From Xylogone sp. PMI_703 (taxonomy: Eukaryota; Ascomycota; Leotiomycetes), in assembly GCA_021399445.1 (NCBI GenBank), contig JAJTUQ010000009.1, positions 575,501-639,500 of the forward strand: a stretch of DNA of 64,000 nucleotides, written 5' to 3'. Made by a program: the position numbers and the translations under genes. The notes beneath the pieces were generated by a model. It worked only from the letters and a program-made list of their open reading frames with translations, did not search any database and was not told the DNA's origin. Shown piece by piece: positions 33,390 through 43,212 of this stretch; position 1 is the stretch's first letter; each line of letters begins with the position of its first letter.

Positions 33390-34484
33390 TTACAATTTAG
33401 ACCTCAACACTAAGTTCCCGCTCTTTACTGCTTTATCCCACGCTTTCTGTACCGAGTTCCAGTAAAACTCTCTGTGTACTCTCTCATGCACCACGTGGTT
33501 GGAGCCCTCCAATTTGATACCAAATACTCCTCCTTCCCAATTTTGACTCTTCTGTGCATCTTCCATGCTACTCTCTATATCTTGCCATCTGATAGCATCA
33601 TCTGCGGGACCATAAATGTATACTCTTGCAGCCCTGGTATCTAGTAGTCTTGGATCATTGGCACTATCTCGGCACAACTGGATAAGATTATCATGGCCAG
33701 TAATAACTTCGGGAATACCAGTTGCTGCTGTAACCCAGGCCATTCCAGCTACACCTAGAAGTAATCTCAACCCTGGTATTTTATTTGCAGTGTGATTGCC
33801 CTGAATAAGAGGTGTACCAGCCGCATAGCCCCATCGGATGAGCTCACTCTTCCACGATCCGCTCCCAGGACATGAATCAAGTATAAACAGAGTATGAGGA
33901 AGTGGTTGAAGGAATGTTTCAAGCCAGGCATGACAGAGTGCGCGTAGGGAGACCAGACCCCCATTGGACATGGCGTGTAAGATAACTCGGGCCGGTTTCG
34001 CTACTCCACCTCTTGTTAAGCTCGAGTTTTCCTTCTGTGAATGTTCAACATCTAGTATCTGCCCCGACAATTCCCAAACAAGTGGCATCATAGCTTGTTT
34101 CGCCTGCTGATCAGTTTGGAAGAAGAGGGTTGTCGCAGTGCATGGCACAATAAAGACTCTAGATTTTGGAAATAAAGCCACATGCCCTTTGGCAAAGCGG
34201 GTCAAAGATTGCGCCGGTGCGCTTGCCCAGCCAAAGAGAATAATAGCCGTTGGTATCACACTGGTTGATGAAGCATCTGCTGAGGTGGGTAGAAATTCGG
34301 AATCGCTTTTCGTTTTTCGCCCTCCATTACTCTTCGTGCTGACGAAACTGGGAGATCCGTTGTGCACGAATTCGTGGAGAATTGGTGATATCTCGTGGAA
34401 GTATGGGGTAGTGGGGCAAGCAGTAGGAGTTTCAGAGGTAGGTGGCTCATCATTATGAATATCATGAGATGTTAAAGATTCCAT
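33390..34484 (-). CDS. DUF829/TMEM53-like alpha/beta hydrolase
   Basis: Single exon, 364 aa from the ATG at 34484 (the frame opens earlier only with TTG). The low-complexity N-terminus (about 1-75) is Ser/Thr/Pro-rich. The hydrolase core begins at PTAIILFGWASAP (beta strand plus oxyanion turn). The nucleophile elbow is HAMSNGGLVSL, a GxSxG variant, followed by LFILDSCPGSG (Asp) and GSNHVVHERVHREFYW (His). DUF829 proteins include fungal PaxU-like proteins in metabolite clusters and animal TMEM53; the biochemical role is poorly known. It is divergent from the CFA synthase gene 1.45 kb away. No cluster backbone gene is near. Confidence 0.85.
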   Translation of the reverse strand: MESLTSHDIHNDEPPTSETPTACPTTPYFHEISPILHEFVHNGSPSFVSTKSNGGRKTKSDSEFLPTSADASSTSVIPTAIILFGWASAPAQSLTRFAKGHVALFPKSRVFIVPCTATTLFFQTDQQAKQAMMPLVWELSGQILDVEHSQKENSSLTRGGVAKPARVILHAMSNGGLVSLRALCHAWLETFLQPLPHTLFILDSCPGSGSWKSELIRWGYAAGTPLIQGNHTANKIPGLRLLLGVAGMAWVTAATGIPEVITGHDNLIQLCRDSANDPRLLDTRAARVYIYGPADDAIRWQDIESSMEDAQKSQNWEGGVFGIKLEGSNHVVHERVHREFYWNSVQKAWDKAVKSGNLVLRSKL

Positions 34485-35934
34485 CTTCAAGCTTGATTAG
34501 ATACTTGTTGTTATTCAATGCTAAAGCCGGCCACACTCTATAATTACACAAACACGTTGATCTAATATCAAGCTCCTGAGATGATACAAGAGGGTATATT
34601 GAGATGGATTTGAGGTATGCTGATCATCAAAGTTGCATCTCCAGAAAATGGGATTCAGCTAACTGATGCGATGTAACCTGAAGACCTGGATAACTACACC
34701 GTTGCTGTGCATAGCGTATATGTAAGGTAGAAAACGGCTTGGATTTACCCCGTTCTCACTTCCAAATAGGGTAGTATTAATACCTGTATCTAAACCTCGT
34801 CTGCAATATGTCTATATTAAATACGAGTTGCATATGGCTTGGACTGGTTGCCGCATATATGCAGGCTCATCGACCACACCGGTTTACGAATGAACAATTC
34901 GGGTTGACCCTAAATATTGATATTCTCGGAGATAATACTACCAGTAATGGATTTTAATACCATTAGGTAAATGCCATTCTTGGCAACTACATTAAGTGTT
35001 CTTCCTATCCATGGTTGTACAGTACATCATTACGATTCTCGTAATGGATAGGTTACGCGGTTTATACACCGGCGTCTCTGTATTTTCCTCTACCACTAGT
35101 GGAATACTGTCTTCCTACACAAGGTGGTCCGCGCAGTGGGCTGAGAACTTCCAGGAAGAAGTAGACCAGTCCAGAACATCGATAGCATCCATATCGTGGC
35201 CCAATGACAATAGAAGCTATTCATCTGGCCTCCTTCGAATCTATGCTGTGTAAAGAATGGCTTCTGGGCGGCCAATTTGATTGGGGTAATTGGGGTAATT
35301 GGAAGAGAAGGTGCGAAAATGTGGCTTCTTTGTGCTGTAGAAGAGCTCCACATAAATTAACCACCATCTTAACGCTTTGTCTACTTTTGACCTTCCAGCT
35401 ACGCCACATCTCGCAGTTATCGCACTCACCGTCTATCTCGCGCTTCGTGGCTTCCATATGTGCAGATTTAGATGGATAGATAGTGTTGCATGCGCTGGCA
35501 AGCTAAATTGCTGCATCGCTTCTACAGATACTGTATGGCGAAATCCATGTGGGCTACCATGTCTTTCAGCTTACTATGGCTAGCCCCACCTTCAGCTCTC
35601 CACAGTTTCATCTAGGGAGACGCGCTTGTGATAGTTCTCAGCCAGCCAATATGTAGCTGCGCGTACTCGAAGCTGACGATCTTTTCTTTCGTTGTTCAGC
35701 AATTGATTTTGTATTGAAACGGTCGTAAAGGCGCAGTTCTGATATTGCTATAGTGTATGCATGGGTACAGATAAACGGACAATACCTTACACTTGTATTT
35801 TGTTGCTTTGTCACATGAAGATACTCTACATTAATCACTACGATGTTATTTCTAAGATAATATAATAAACATTTGGACCTAAAGTCCTTGGGAGTTCCAT
35901 ATTTCCAACGCCTGTGCCTCCTCTACTGCCGACC
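34485..35934. other. Intergenic, no gene seen
   Basis: 1.45 kb divergent promoter region. Frames of 60-90 codons (34996-35253, 35204-35479 plus) start with TTG or GTG-type codons or lack similarity. No RNA gene or repeat recognised. Confidence 0.5.
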
Positions 35935-37571
35935 ATGTTTTCCGCACTGCTTCCAGAGTCGATCTCTAGCAGTATTGCATTATCCGGACAAACATTAATC
36001 TTTTCTGTCCTTCGATCCATCCGAGTTGGGCGCTTAGAGCTCACTCTTCTATACCCCTCATGCTCGAAAGAAGCAATTACCTTTGGAGATGCATCGCCTA
36101 AAGCTCAGCCAGTAGCTCGATTAACGGTAAAAGATCCGGCAGTATGGTGGCAACTCTGCGGAAACATTGATCTCGTAAGTAAGCTTGTATAAGATATGCT
36201 TAATAGGATTGAGACAAGTAGGGTAGGATCCGTTCCGATGGCTTACATGTTTGTGTAACAGGCGATGGGCGAAGCATTCATGTCAGATAGCATCGAGTGT
36301 GACGATCTCATATCTCTCTTTACAGTAAGTATCTACTTTAGACGTATCTGAACTATAGAATTGAAATGCTTTACGTAGCTATATCCGTAACTGGGAGTAT
36401 ATGGGAAGTGGTTACTCCTTAATGCAGGTCCTTCCCAAACTTCGTCGGGCAATATTTCCATCGTCAAACACGCTATCTGCAGCTTTGGGAAATGCCAGTG
36501 CACACTATGATACTTCCAATGACCTATTTCGTGGATTTCTGTCTCCAGATATGAACTACTCCTGCGCTCTCTGGGAAGATGAAAATGAGAGTTTGGAGGC
36601 AGCACAGATCCGAAAAGTCCATAACATTATTATCAAAGCGGGTATAAAAGCTCATCATCATATACTTGACGTTGGTTGTGGCTGGGGTTCACTTTCTATG
36701 GAAGCTGTGAAATTGACCGGATGTCGGGTTACTGGACTCACTCTATCCATACAGCAGAAGGAGCTGGCAGAAAAGCGGATTAGAGAGGCTGGACTTAGTG
36801 ATCGAATTGAGATTCTCTTGTGCGATTATCGGAATGCCCCTTCGCCTGAAGGAGGTTATGACCGAATTGTGTCTGTTGAGATGATTGAGCATGTAGGAAT
36901 GGCTCATATGAGGCAGTATTTCGCCGAGATCGAGAAGCGACTGAATAAAAACGATGGCGTTGTTGTTATTCAAGGTATTACCAATGTGAACTCGGTGAGT
37001 AATTAAGAGCTTTGGATATCTAAGATCTAGACTGTTATACTAATCTTATCAACTTCAGTTCCACGACAATCGCCCAGAAATCCCGAACTTTATCAACTAT
37101 TACATCTTCCCTGGAGGTTACCTGCCGACAACTCATTTCATATTGGATTCAATCCATTCTGGATCTCATGGATCCCTCGAAACCAGAACAGTACAAAGTA
37201 TTGGGCCGCATTACGCTAAGACGCTCCGTTTATGGAGGGAGAAGTTCCAAGCAAACTGGGAGAACGAGATTAAACCGTTATTACTACAAAGAAAGAGAGA
37301 AGACAGATCAAGTAAAAGGCGAGGAGAGACGGAGAAAGAGAGAGAAATGAGATTCGAATGGGAGATGGGGGTGTTTAAGAGAAAATGGGAGGTAAGTTGA
37401 ACTAGCCTATCTTTCATTGTTGATAACTACTTGTATAGCTAATATGCGGTATCTATGTAGTATTACTTCTCATACTGTGAAGCTGGCTTCAGAGAAGGTG
37501 TGCTTGGAGATGTTGTCGTAGTGGCTAGCAGAGAAGGCTGTCGTGATTTAATGAAAGATGTCCCATTTTGA
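35935..37571 (+). CDS. Cyclopropane-fatty-acyl-phospholipid synthase (SAM-dependent)
   Basis: Five exons: 35935-36174, 36262-36324, 36398-36994, 37059-37391 and 37461-37571. They sum to 1344 nt, 447 aa. The enzyme transfers a methylene from S-adenosylmethionine across cis double bonds of membrane phospholipids. Visible features are the N-terminal family segment WWQLCGNIDLAMGEAFMSDS with IECDDLI, and ASAHYDTSNDLFRGFLSPDM then NYSCALW. The SAM-binding motif is ILDVGCGWGSLSMEA, followed by VSVEMIEHVG (carbonate-binding Glu region) and YYIFPGGYLP. SIGPHYAKTLRLWREKF and WEYYFSYCEAGFREG end the match. The acceptor of exon 3 (GGGAG before TATATG) is chosen because it keeps frame; a better-looking TACGTAG acceptor does not. 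The start is the first ATG; the frame opens further upstream only with GTG. Cyclopropanation needs unsaturated acyl chains, which the desaturase at 21-22.5 kb makes, but the two genes are not adjacent. Confidence 0.87.
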
Positions 37572-37897
37572 ATAATTTTTTATTATAGATTTTATTATAT
37601 CAATTGCCTAAGACAGTTCTATGATATAGATAGCTACATACAAATCAATGGGGGTTCTTTACGAAAATGCTGCGTTAGATTATGATCAGTTATACTTCAA
37701 TGTTTTGTTAATGCTGTTGTTATATTATTAGGTATGTCTATTTCATTGAAGTTCATAGTTTAGTTATGAGATAGTCTCACGAATGATGTATGAATTCTAG
37801 TTTGTCTATATACGATACAGAGTCCTTTACTCCTAGATTTCCTTTTACGCGCTTGACGCCTAAAAAATGCGAAATGCCACTCCTCATCTCGGGTTGC
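37572..37897. other. Convergent 3' spacer
   Basis: 326 nt between the stops of CFA synthase and the PAQR gene, AT-rich, with nothing else visible. Confidence 0.6.
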
Positions 37898-38986
37898 CTA
37901 TATACTAGCCATAGCTACATATATCATCTCATGCATCGCCTTGTACATCGTAAAAATCCCCAGAGCAATAGCTATGTGCCATATATTATGACTTGATCCA
38001 GCCATATCGAACATTCCTGGTGCCCATCTCTCTGGTATCCTGGCACCAAAAGCTATTGAGCCTATTATATTCGGTATATTCCCTCGCACAACCGGTTCAT
38101 AAAGCATTACGGCCTTCTCTATCCCATCAAGCATCCAAACATGTAAGAATGGTACTAGGCCCATGGATCCGAGCAACAAGAAAAGGAACATGCGATATGG
38201 TTGCATTTTTGGATCGTTATATAGTGATGTCCACGGAATAACGATACAAAGTATCCCTATAACGGTTGTTCCGGCCAGGTAAATCTTGAAAATATCTGGA
38301 TGTGAGAGAAGAGCTGCATGCTGGACGACCAGAACAGTCGCAAGTACTCCGGTAGAGATGCCAGAGTAGTCGAAACACAGAAATCGTGTGACCGTTGCAT
38401 AATGTGCTAGGCATGAATGTGTATGAAAGAGGACGCTGCTGATGAGAGCTTGGAGAGACGAGGCAATGAAAAATAAAACCAGGAGACGGAAAAATAGCGG
38501 CGCACGACTGATTGCATCGTCTGTGATACCAAATAGAAAGATTCCAGATTCAGTATTGGAGAGGAAATAGTGTGAGATGACAACGCTAGCCCAAATGCCT
38601 ATGGCGATTATGTGCGTCCATATGTTGGTTGTCTCATTATGTATAGCGAAGACACTGCGAACGCAGTTTCTCTTTCGAGGTAGAAACCGGTACCCTGTTA
38701 AGATAAATGGATGCCGCCATAAGGATGGAATTTCCTTAGCTGTCAGGAGCCCTTTAGTGCGGGCTAAGAGAAGGGCTCTCCTGACATCTGCGATATTGGG
38801 TTTCTCGCCATCTGAGGGCGTAGTTTCGACGACAGATTTCGAGGTACCGAAGCGCGGGATTGTGTTTCGATGTAGTAGTTTCAAAAACTCATAGCGCTGT
38901 CTTTTTTTCTGAAAAATTGGCGCACTCTTGGTATCGTTATGTCTATGCTCGTGAGAAGAGAATTGTAAATACTCTACAGGAGCCAT
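37898..38986 (-). CDS. PAQR-family (AdipoR/Izh-like, haemolysin III-related) receptor
   Basis: Single exon, 362 aa. A cytosolic N-terminus of ~110 residues is followed by seven hydrophobic helices. Family motifs are IHNETTNIWTH after the first conserved block (GYRFLPRK), SSVLFHTHSCLAH (first metal-ligand His region), FCFDYSGI-like FLCFDYSGISTGV, and SSHNIWHIAIALG with the C-terminal His pair. PAQR proteins bind a zinc in the membrane and are linked to ceramidase-like activity and sterol/zinc homeostasis in yeast (Izh2). No lesion seen. It is convergent with the CFA synthase gene. Confidence 0.9.
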   Translation of the reverse strand: MAPVEYLQFSSHEHRHNDTKSAPIFQKKRQRYEFLKLLHRNTIPRFGTSKSVVETTPSDGEKPNIADVRRALLLARTKGLLTAKEIPSLWRHPFILTGYRFLPRKRNCVRSVFAIHNETTNIWTHIIAIGIWASVVISHYFLSNTESGIFLFGITDDAISRAPLFFRLLVLFFIASSLQALISSVLFHTHSCLAHYATVTRFLCFDYSGISTGVLATVLVVQHAALLSHPDIFKIYLAGTTVIGILCIVIPWTSLYNDPKMQPYRMFLFLLLGSMGLVPFLHVWMLDGIEKAVMLYEPVVRGNIPNIIGSIAFGARIPERWAPGMFDMAGSSHNIWHIAIALGIFTMYKAMHEMIYVAMASI

Positions 38987-40334
38987 CGTAATGACTGTGA
39001 AGGATAAAGGGATTGAGTAAGGTCAGCGACTTCTACAGAGAATAACTACCTTCGTACTCGGTTGGGGTTTTACTTTATGTCAAAATTATCCCCCCGGTAA
39101 TCCAGCTGTGCCACAGTCAGCTTTGTTGGTAATTTTCATAGATGGATCGTAAAATCACTAGTTTACAGGTCTTTTACGGTGGGACCGAGAACCAGTAAGC
39201 TTACTGAAGCCGTGGAATCTCAACACTACCGAGGCTGGCTGACGAGAGTTGGATTACAAGTAGCGGCTCGTTCCCAGCTGAAAAATATAGTACTACACGT
39301 GTAAAACACACAATTCCACGGATACCTCTCGACAGTAGCTTTCAGCTAGTAAAGCTCACCGCTAATAAAGGATATTCGAACATTCGCTGCTCCGTATCAG
39401 AGTGCCGCATATCAGATGCCAGTTCACAGCTATGCTATGCCGTTTCTGCTGGCTTCCGTAAGACCATGTCATTTGAACCAATGCTTGTTCTGAGGAATGA
39501 TGAAGCCTAAGTCACTGGTGACAGCTCCGTCTCCGATTGGTACATAGTCTACCTCCAATGAGAGCTTAGGAGAGGCGATCGATCAACCGGTAATATTTTT
39601 CATAAACAAATTTCCGATCAGAAAGAATCTAGTATTCCCTTCCTGAAGATGAGGTAAGCTGAGATACAGAATATCACGCCGAAGTCCGCAGTAGATCTCT
39701 AAACAATATATTGATTGGTTGTGTTTTTGAGACTTAAGCAGGCGAAAATGTGCCTAGGAACCCAAGGGTAAGATAAAAGCGTAAATTGAATTCGTTTTAT
39801 ACTCTATCTAGCAACTACTATCGGGCTAGCATGCTACCAGTATTGATGTAAAGTATAAATTCCGTAACATTGGCTTCTGAATCTGCTATATCTGCGTGTT
39901 TGAATAGGAAAGTCTTTCATCTCCTTTTCGCGCAGCGGATGATTTGGCCTAAGTTTAGTTGTCCAGGGAGTTTATGAGCCATTCATATGATGTGGAAACG
40001 TACCAGGTAAGGGAGTCTGCTAAATTGGGGGACATGCTCTAAGGGCTATATGTTTACATATTAATTATCACTTCACTTGACTACATACTACATTGGTTTG
40101 CTTAGATCTTTTGAGTTTCGGATTACAGGACACATTTGGCAATGCTTTACATTCCCTAATTTCCTGCCATCCTTAACAGATCAGCAGCTATAAATATTAA
40201 TTTTTGTACAATGAATTTTCAACGAAGAAAAGATAAGCAATTAAGCACCCGTGAACTCATAATATCTGAACTATTTATTGCTTTTAAATCCATTTTCATA
40301 AGTGTCTGCATTAATACTGCCTTATTCTCAGCTA
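38987..40334. other. Intergenic, no gene seen
   Basis: 1.35 kb. No frame longer than 60 codons and no recognisable fragment, repeat or RNA gene. Confidence 0.55.
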
Positions 40335-41805
40335 TCAGTGGCTTTCTAGGAAGAACGTCTTCATTGCTCTAGGCTCAATCTGAGCCGTGAATTTGCCGCC
40401 CCGTAACGTGAATTGACCATCCATGGTCACGTTATGCTCATTATCTGTTAAGTACGCGGTCCCATGTGTCAATCGCGTTCCAGGTAACTGGACATTCAGC
40501 GTATATGTGTAGTGCGCCGCGTTAATAACCGGAATAGCAATGGTACCGTTGGTATTTACCCAAGCAGTGACATACACGTCAGGGACGTTAGACTCGGCAT
40601 CAACCCGTATGGCACCGGGGCGCGCAAAACGGAAGTATCCTGACATGGCCCAGAGGCGAGCAGCGACTTGGTAAGTGGCACCCATCACATTGACAAGGGC
40701 TGCATCACCTCCAGCCCAGGAACACCACCAGTGGGACCAGCCGGAGACGTTATTGCGGAAGGCATTGTGTAAGTAGATCGCCCATTGGAAGCCTTCGAAG
40801 TTGTTACCAGAGACGTCCCAAGTATGAGTCCATGTTGAGCCGCCGTCACTCCATTCTGTCTCAATCGTGGGTTGGCCGTGAAGAAGATCGTCAAAGGGCT
40901 CCTTGATGTCAGATTGGTAGTTGTGGTAAGTATTTACGTCGAACAGGTCGAGTCCACCTAGGCGACCGAGTTCGTAGAGGAGAGTGCGCTGTTGGCGGGC
41001 ACCAGTAGAGTCACAGCAGGACACTGCAAGCTTGGGGAATGCCTTCTTGACCTTCGGGTAAAAGACGGAGAGGAAGTCGTAGGCTTGGTAGCCATCCGAT
41101 AGCATGGCAGAGTAAGTGAAAGGATTGAAATCGGGTCTGCAAATTAGTTAGCCTGTTCCATACAACCCTCAAGGGAACATGTATGGAGTAAACGTACTCG
41201 TTGTATGCACCTAGCATAGACACCTTAATTCCTCTCTGTTCATAGAACTTAACATATTGGATTAAGTAGTCCGCATAAGCCTCACGCCAGTCCTCAGTGC
41301 AGTTTGAGCCCCGGACACCGCAAATGTAGCCGCCACCAGCTTCTTCGCCAGTAGTTTTGAAGCAGCCAGGTGCAGACCAAGCATCTGCGTACAGGAAAAG
41401 ATCTTTGTTGTACTTGAGCGCATTTTCGGCCAGAGTTAATTGGCAGGTATCGTTATTGGAGGGAGGGAAGGTGTAGTTGAAAGGACCGGCGGGGGTCGCT
41501 GGGCACGTAGGAAGAATGGTGGCACCTGCTGAGGATCCAATCAAGTTGCGGAGGATAGAGAGAGCACCAAGGTTCTCATCAAATAGTGTCTTAACCACCT
41601 CTTGCTGATTGGCTGCTGAGAGGGAATTGGTTGTACAGGCCGCACTGAACGCTCCAGAGCAGCCTCCTCCAATCATTTTCTGATACTTCTTACCAGTATT
41701 GATGGTGATAGTCGATTGAAAAGAAAGATGCTGTGTATCGACGGCGCGATTGACATGGGCTGCCAACGCAGTGGCAGCACCAGCTAATACCAGATATTGC
41801 TTCAT
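40335..41805 (-). CDS. Secreted GH30-family glycoside hydrolase (xylanase/galactanase-like)
   Basis: Two exons, 41805-41198 and 41136-40335, with a 61-nt intron (GTACGT..GCAG); 1410 nt, 469 aa. The signal peptide is MKQYLVLAGAATALAA. Family features are KMIGGGCSGAFSAAC near residue 45, GAYNEPDF with the acid/base Glu (split by the intron), and TIETEWSDGG with the nucleophile Glu. A C-terminal beta-sandwich follows (PGAIRVDAES ... MKTFFLESH). Several N-glycosylation sequons are present (NYT, NDT, NCT). Fungal GH30 (probably subfamily 7) acts on glucuronoxylan or beta-1,6-galactan; which one cannot be decided here. The frame opens upstream of the ATG to 41931, but only the internal ATG gives a signal peptide. 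A TATA box and a GGCTAA site lie upstream. Confidence 0.9.
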
Positions 41806-41907
41806 ATTGAATCTATATTGCAATCGCGCAAAAGATCGATAGCTAAAGCAATTGTCTGGAATTGAGAGAATCAACCACTCATCCAAACACACATACACCC
41901 GCACTCT

Positions 41908-41916
41908 TATATATAG
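41908..41916 (-). promoter_or_regulatory. TATA box of the GH30 gene
   Basis: CTATATATA on the minus strand, about 105 nt upstream of the ATG at 41805. Good match in a fungal extracellular-enzyme promoter. Confidence 0.55.
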
Positions 41917-42204
41917 GGATCTACAAGGCACATATTGCCCTTGCAGTCCCGGATGCTGGCGGATGAATTGCCATCGAGTACAGCCGGTGAAGAGCTTTTA
42001 GTGCATGCAAGGGATCAAGCTATCCGATGAACAAGCCGGGCAGAGAGCTAGCTTCCTTGTTCCAGCTCTCGGAACCCTAGCGGTGGAACTCCCCGCGTTG
42101 GCAAAGCTTCGCAAAAGCTTAGCAAGTTAGCAGTCAAAAGGCAAGAGAGGCAAGGTACCCATGACGTCTACACTCACCATACCCCGCTGTATACCGCCCT
42201 CATT

Positions 42205-42210
42205 TTAGCC
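42205..42210 (-). promoter_or_regulatory. Possible XlnR/Xyr1 site upstream of GH30
   Basis: GGCTAA on the minus strand, about 400 nt upstream of the GH30 ATG; a GGCAAA word also occurs near 42097. GGCTAA is the established XlnR core in Aspergillus. A single six-base match is expected by chance every few kilobases, so this is suggestive only. Confidence 0.25.
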
Positions 42211-42214
42211 GTAT

Positions 42215-43212
42215 ACCGTCTACAGGACCCGTCAAGGAGATTTGGATCCACTTGCAAAGAGGTAGATAGCTCTCTTCGATACACCGCTAGTGTTCGTAGG
42301 TGGGATTAAGTGCACATGCCAGGTACGGTACTATACTTCTCGTACCTGTGTAGATCCACGCTGAATATCACGCATGTCGCGGTGGTCGCGGGGTTTCCGG
42401 TTAAATTGGATATATGGATATGGTAATCATCTAGCAGCGCAGGAACCCTTTATAAAGCCGATGTATCCGTTTGGCCTGATCAGGATATAAGCAAATTACG
42501 TTGGCCCGGACGAGAAAAGCCAGCAAGTGGTTGCGCCGCCTAGGAGGTATTTGAGTCCGTCATTTCAATTATACTCACCCACCGACTACGATGCTTGAAC
42601 CCCCCGTTTGTCTATCTTCTGCTATTTAATTGGCATATTTCCCTAATGTTAAAGTAGTTAATTATTCTAGGAATCGTTTGATCCAATCTTCTTCCCTTAG
42701 AAACACAATATGTCTTTTTATTAGAATCTGATCTCTAAAATTCTTTTATACTGTCCTTTGATTAAACTGTGCCATACCTTTTTACCATAAATGGTAAGGT
42801 ATTGGTTGTGCAACATAGAAAAGGCCAATGGGCAATACTAAATCATCATTGAACAGCAGCACTTGAGTAGCTTGCATGAAAGAGCTCGCTTCTAGAATGG
42901 GCAGGAAGGTTGGTGGCGTCCGGAGACGACACGGATCACAGCTTGGCGCATATCCTTAATAGGATTTCTGGAAGCTCAAAGTCCACAAAACAAGATTCTA
43001 GCAGCTAACTTTTAAAAAGATGGCAACTAAGTTGATACGTGACATTCATGGCATCTCAGCGCTGATGGTACAGGCTAAAAGGTTAGGGGTGATGTCGGTC
43101 CATTTATCAAATTCAACGAGTCTCACGACGAGTCAAGCCAATGAGATTGCCATGTGGACTTTAAAATTGATTGACGCTGTGAGAGGGGGTGTAGAGATAA
43201 AGATCTAACCTT
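42215..43212. other. Intergenic with repeat copy A
   Basis: It contains direct repeat copy A. A 62-codon ATG frame at 43020-43208 (plus) ends four bases before the stop of the NACHT gene; it matches nothing known and is probably chance. Confidence 0.5.
42510..42885. repeat. Diverged direct repeat, copy A (3' side of the NACHT gene)
   Basis: Aligns in the same orientation with 48002-48280. Shared ordered blocks are GGCCCGGACGAGAAAAGCCAG/GGCCCGAACGGGAGAAGCCAG (one mismatch cluster), AGGAGGTATT-x-GAGTC, TTCAATTATA, CTCTAAAATTCTTTTATA/CTCTAGAATTCTTTTATG, AGAAAAGG, and ATCATTGAACAGCAGCAC followed by TTGAG. Both copies lie just 3' of a minus-strand gene stop. Lengths differ through internal indels. 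Confidence 0.75.

Noticed and set aside
23801..34484. A secondary-metabolite gene cluster (FAD hydroxylase, regulator, SNG1-like, DUF829)
   Set aside because: No PKS, NRPS, terpene synthase or DMATS is present, so the grouping is only suggestive.
36325..36378. Acceptor TTACGTAG for exon 3 of the CFA synthase gene
   Set aside because: It breaks the frame; acceptor at 36397 keeps frame and the total coding length is a multiple of three.
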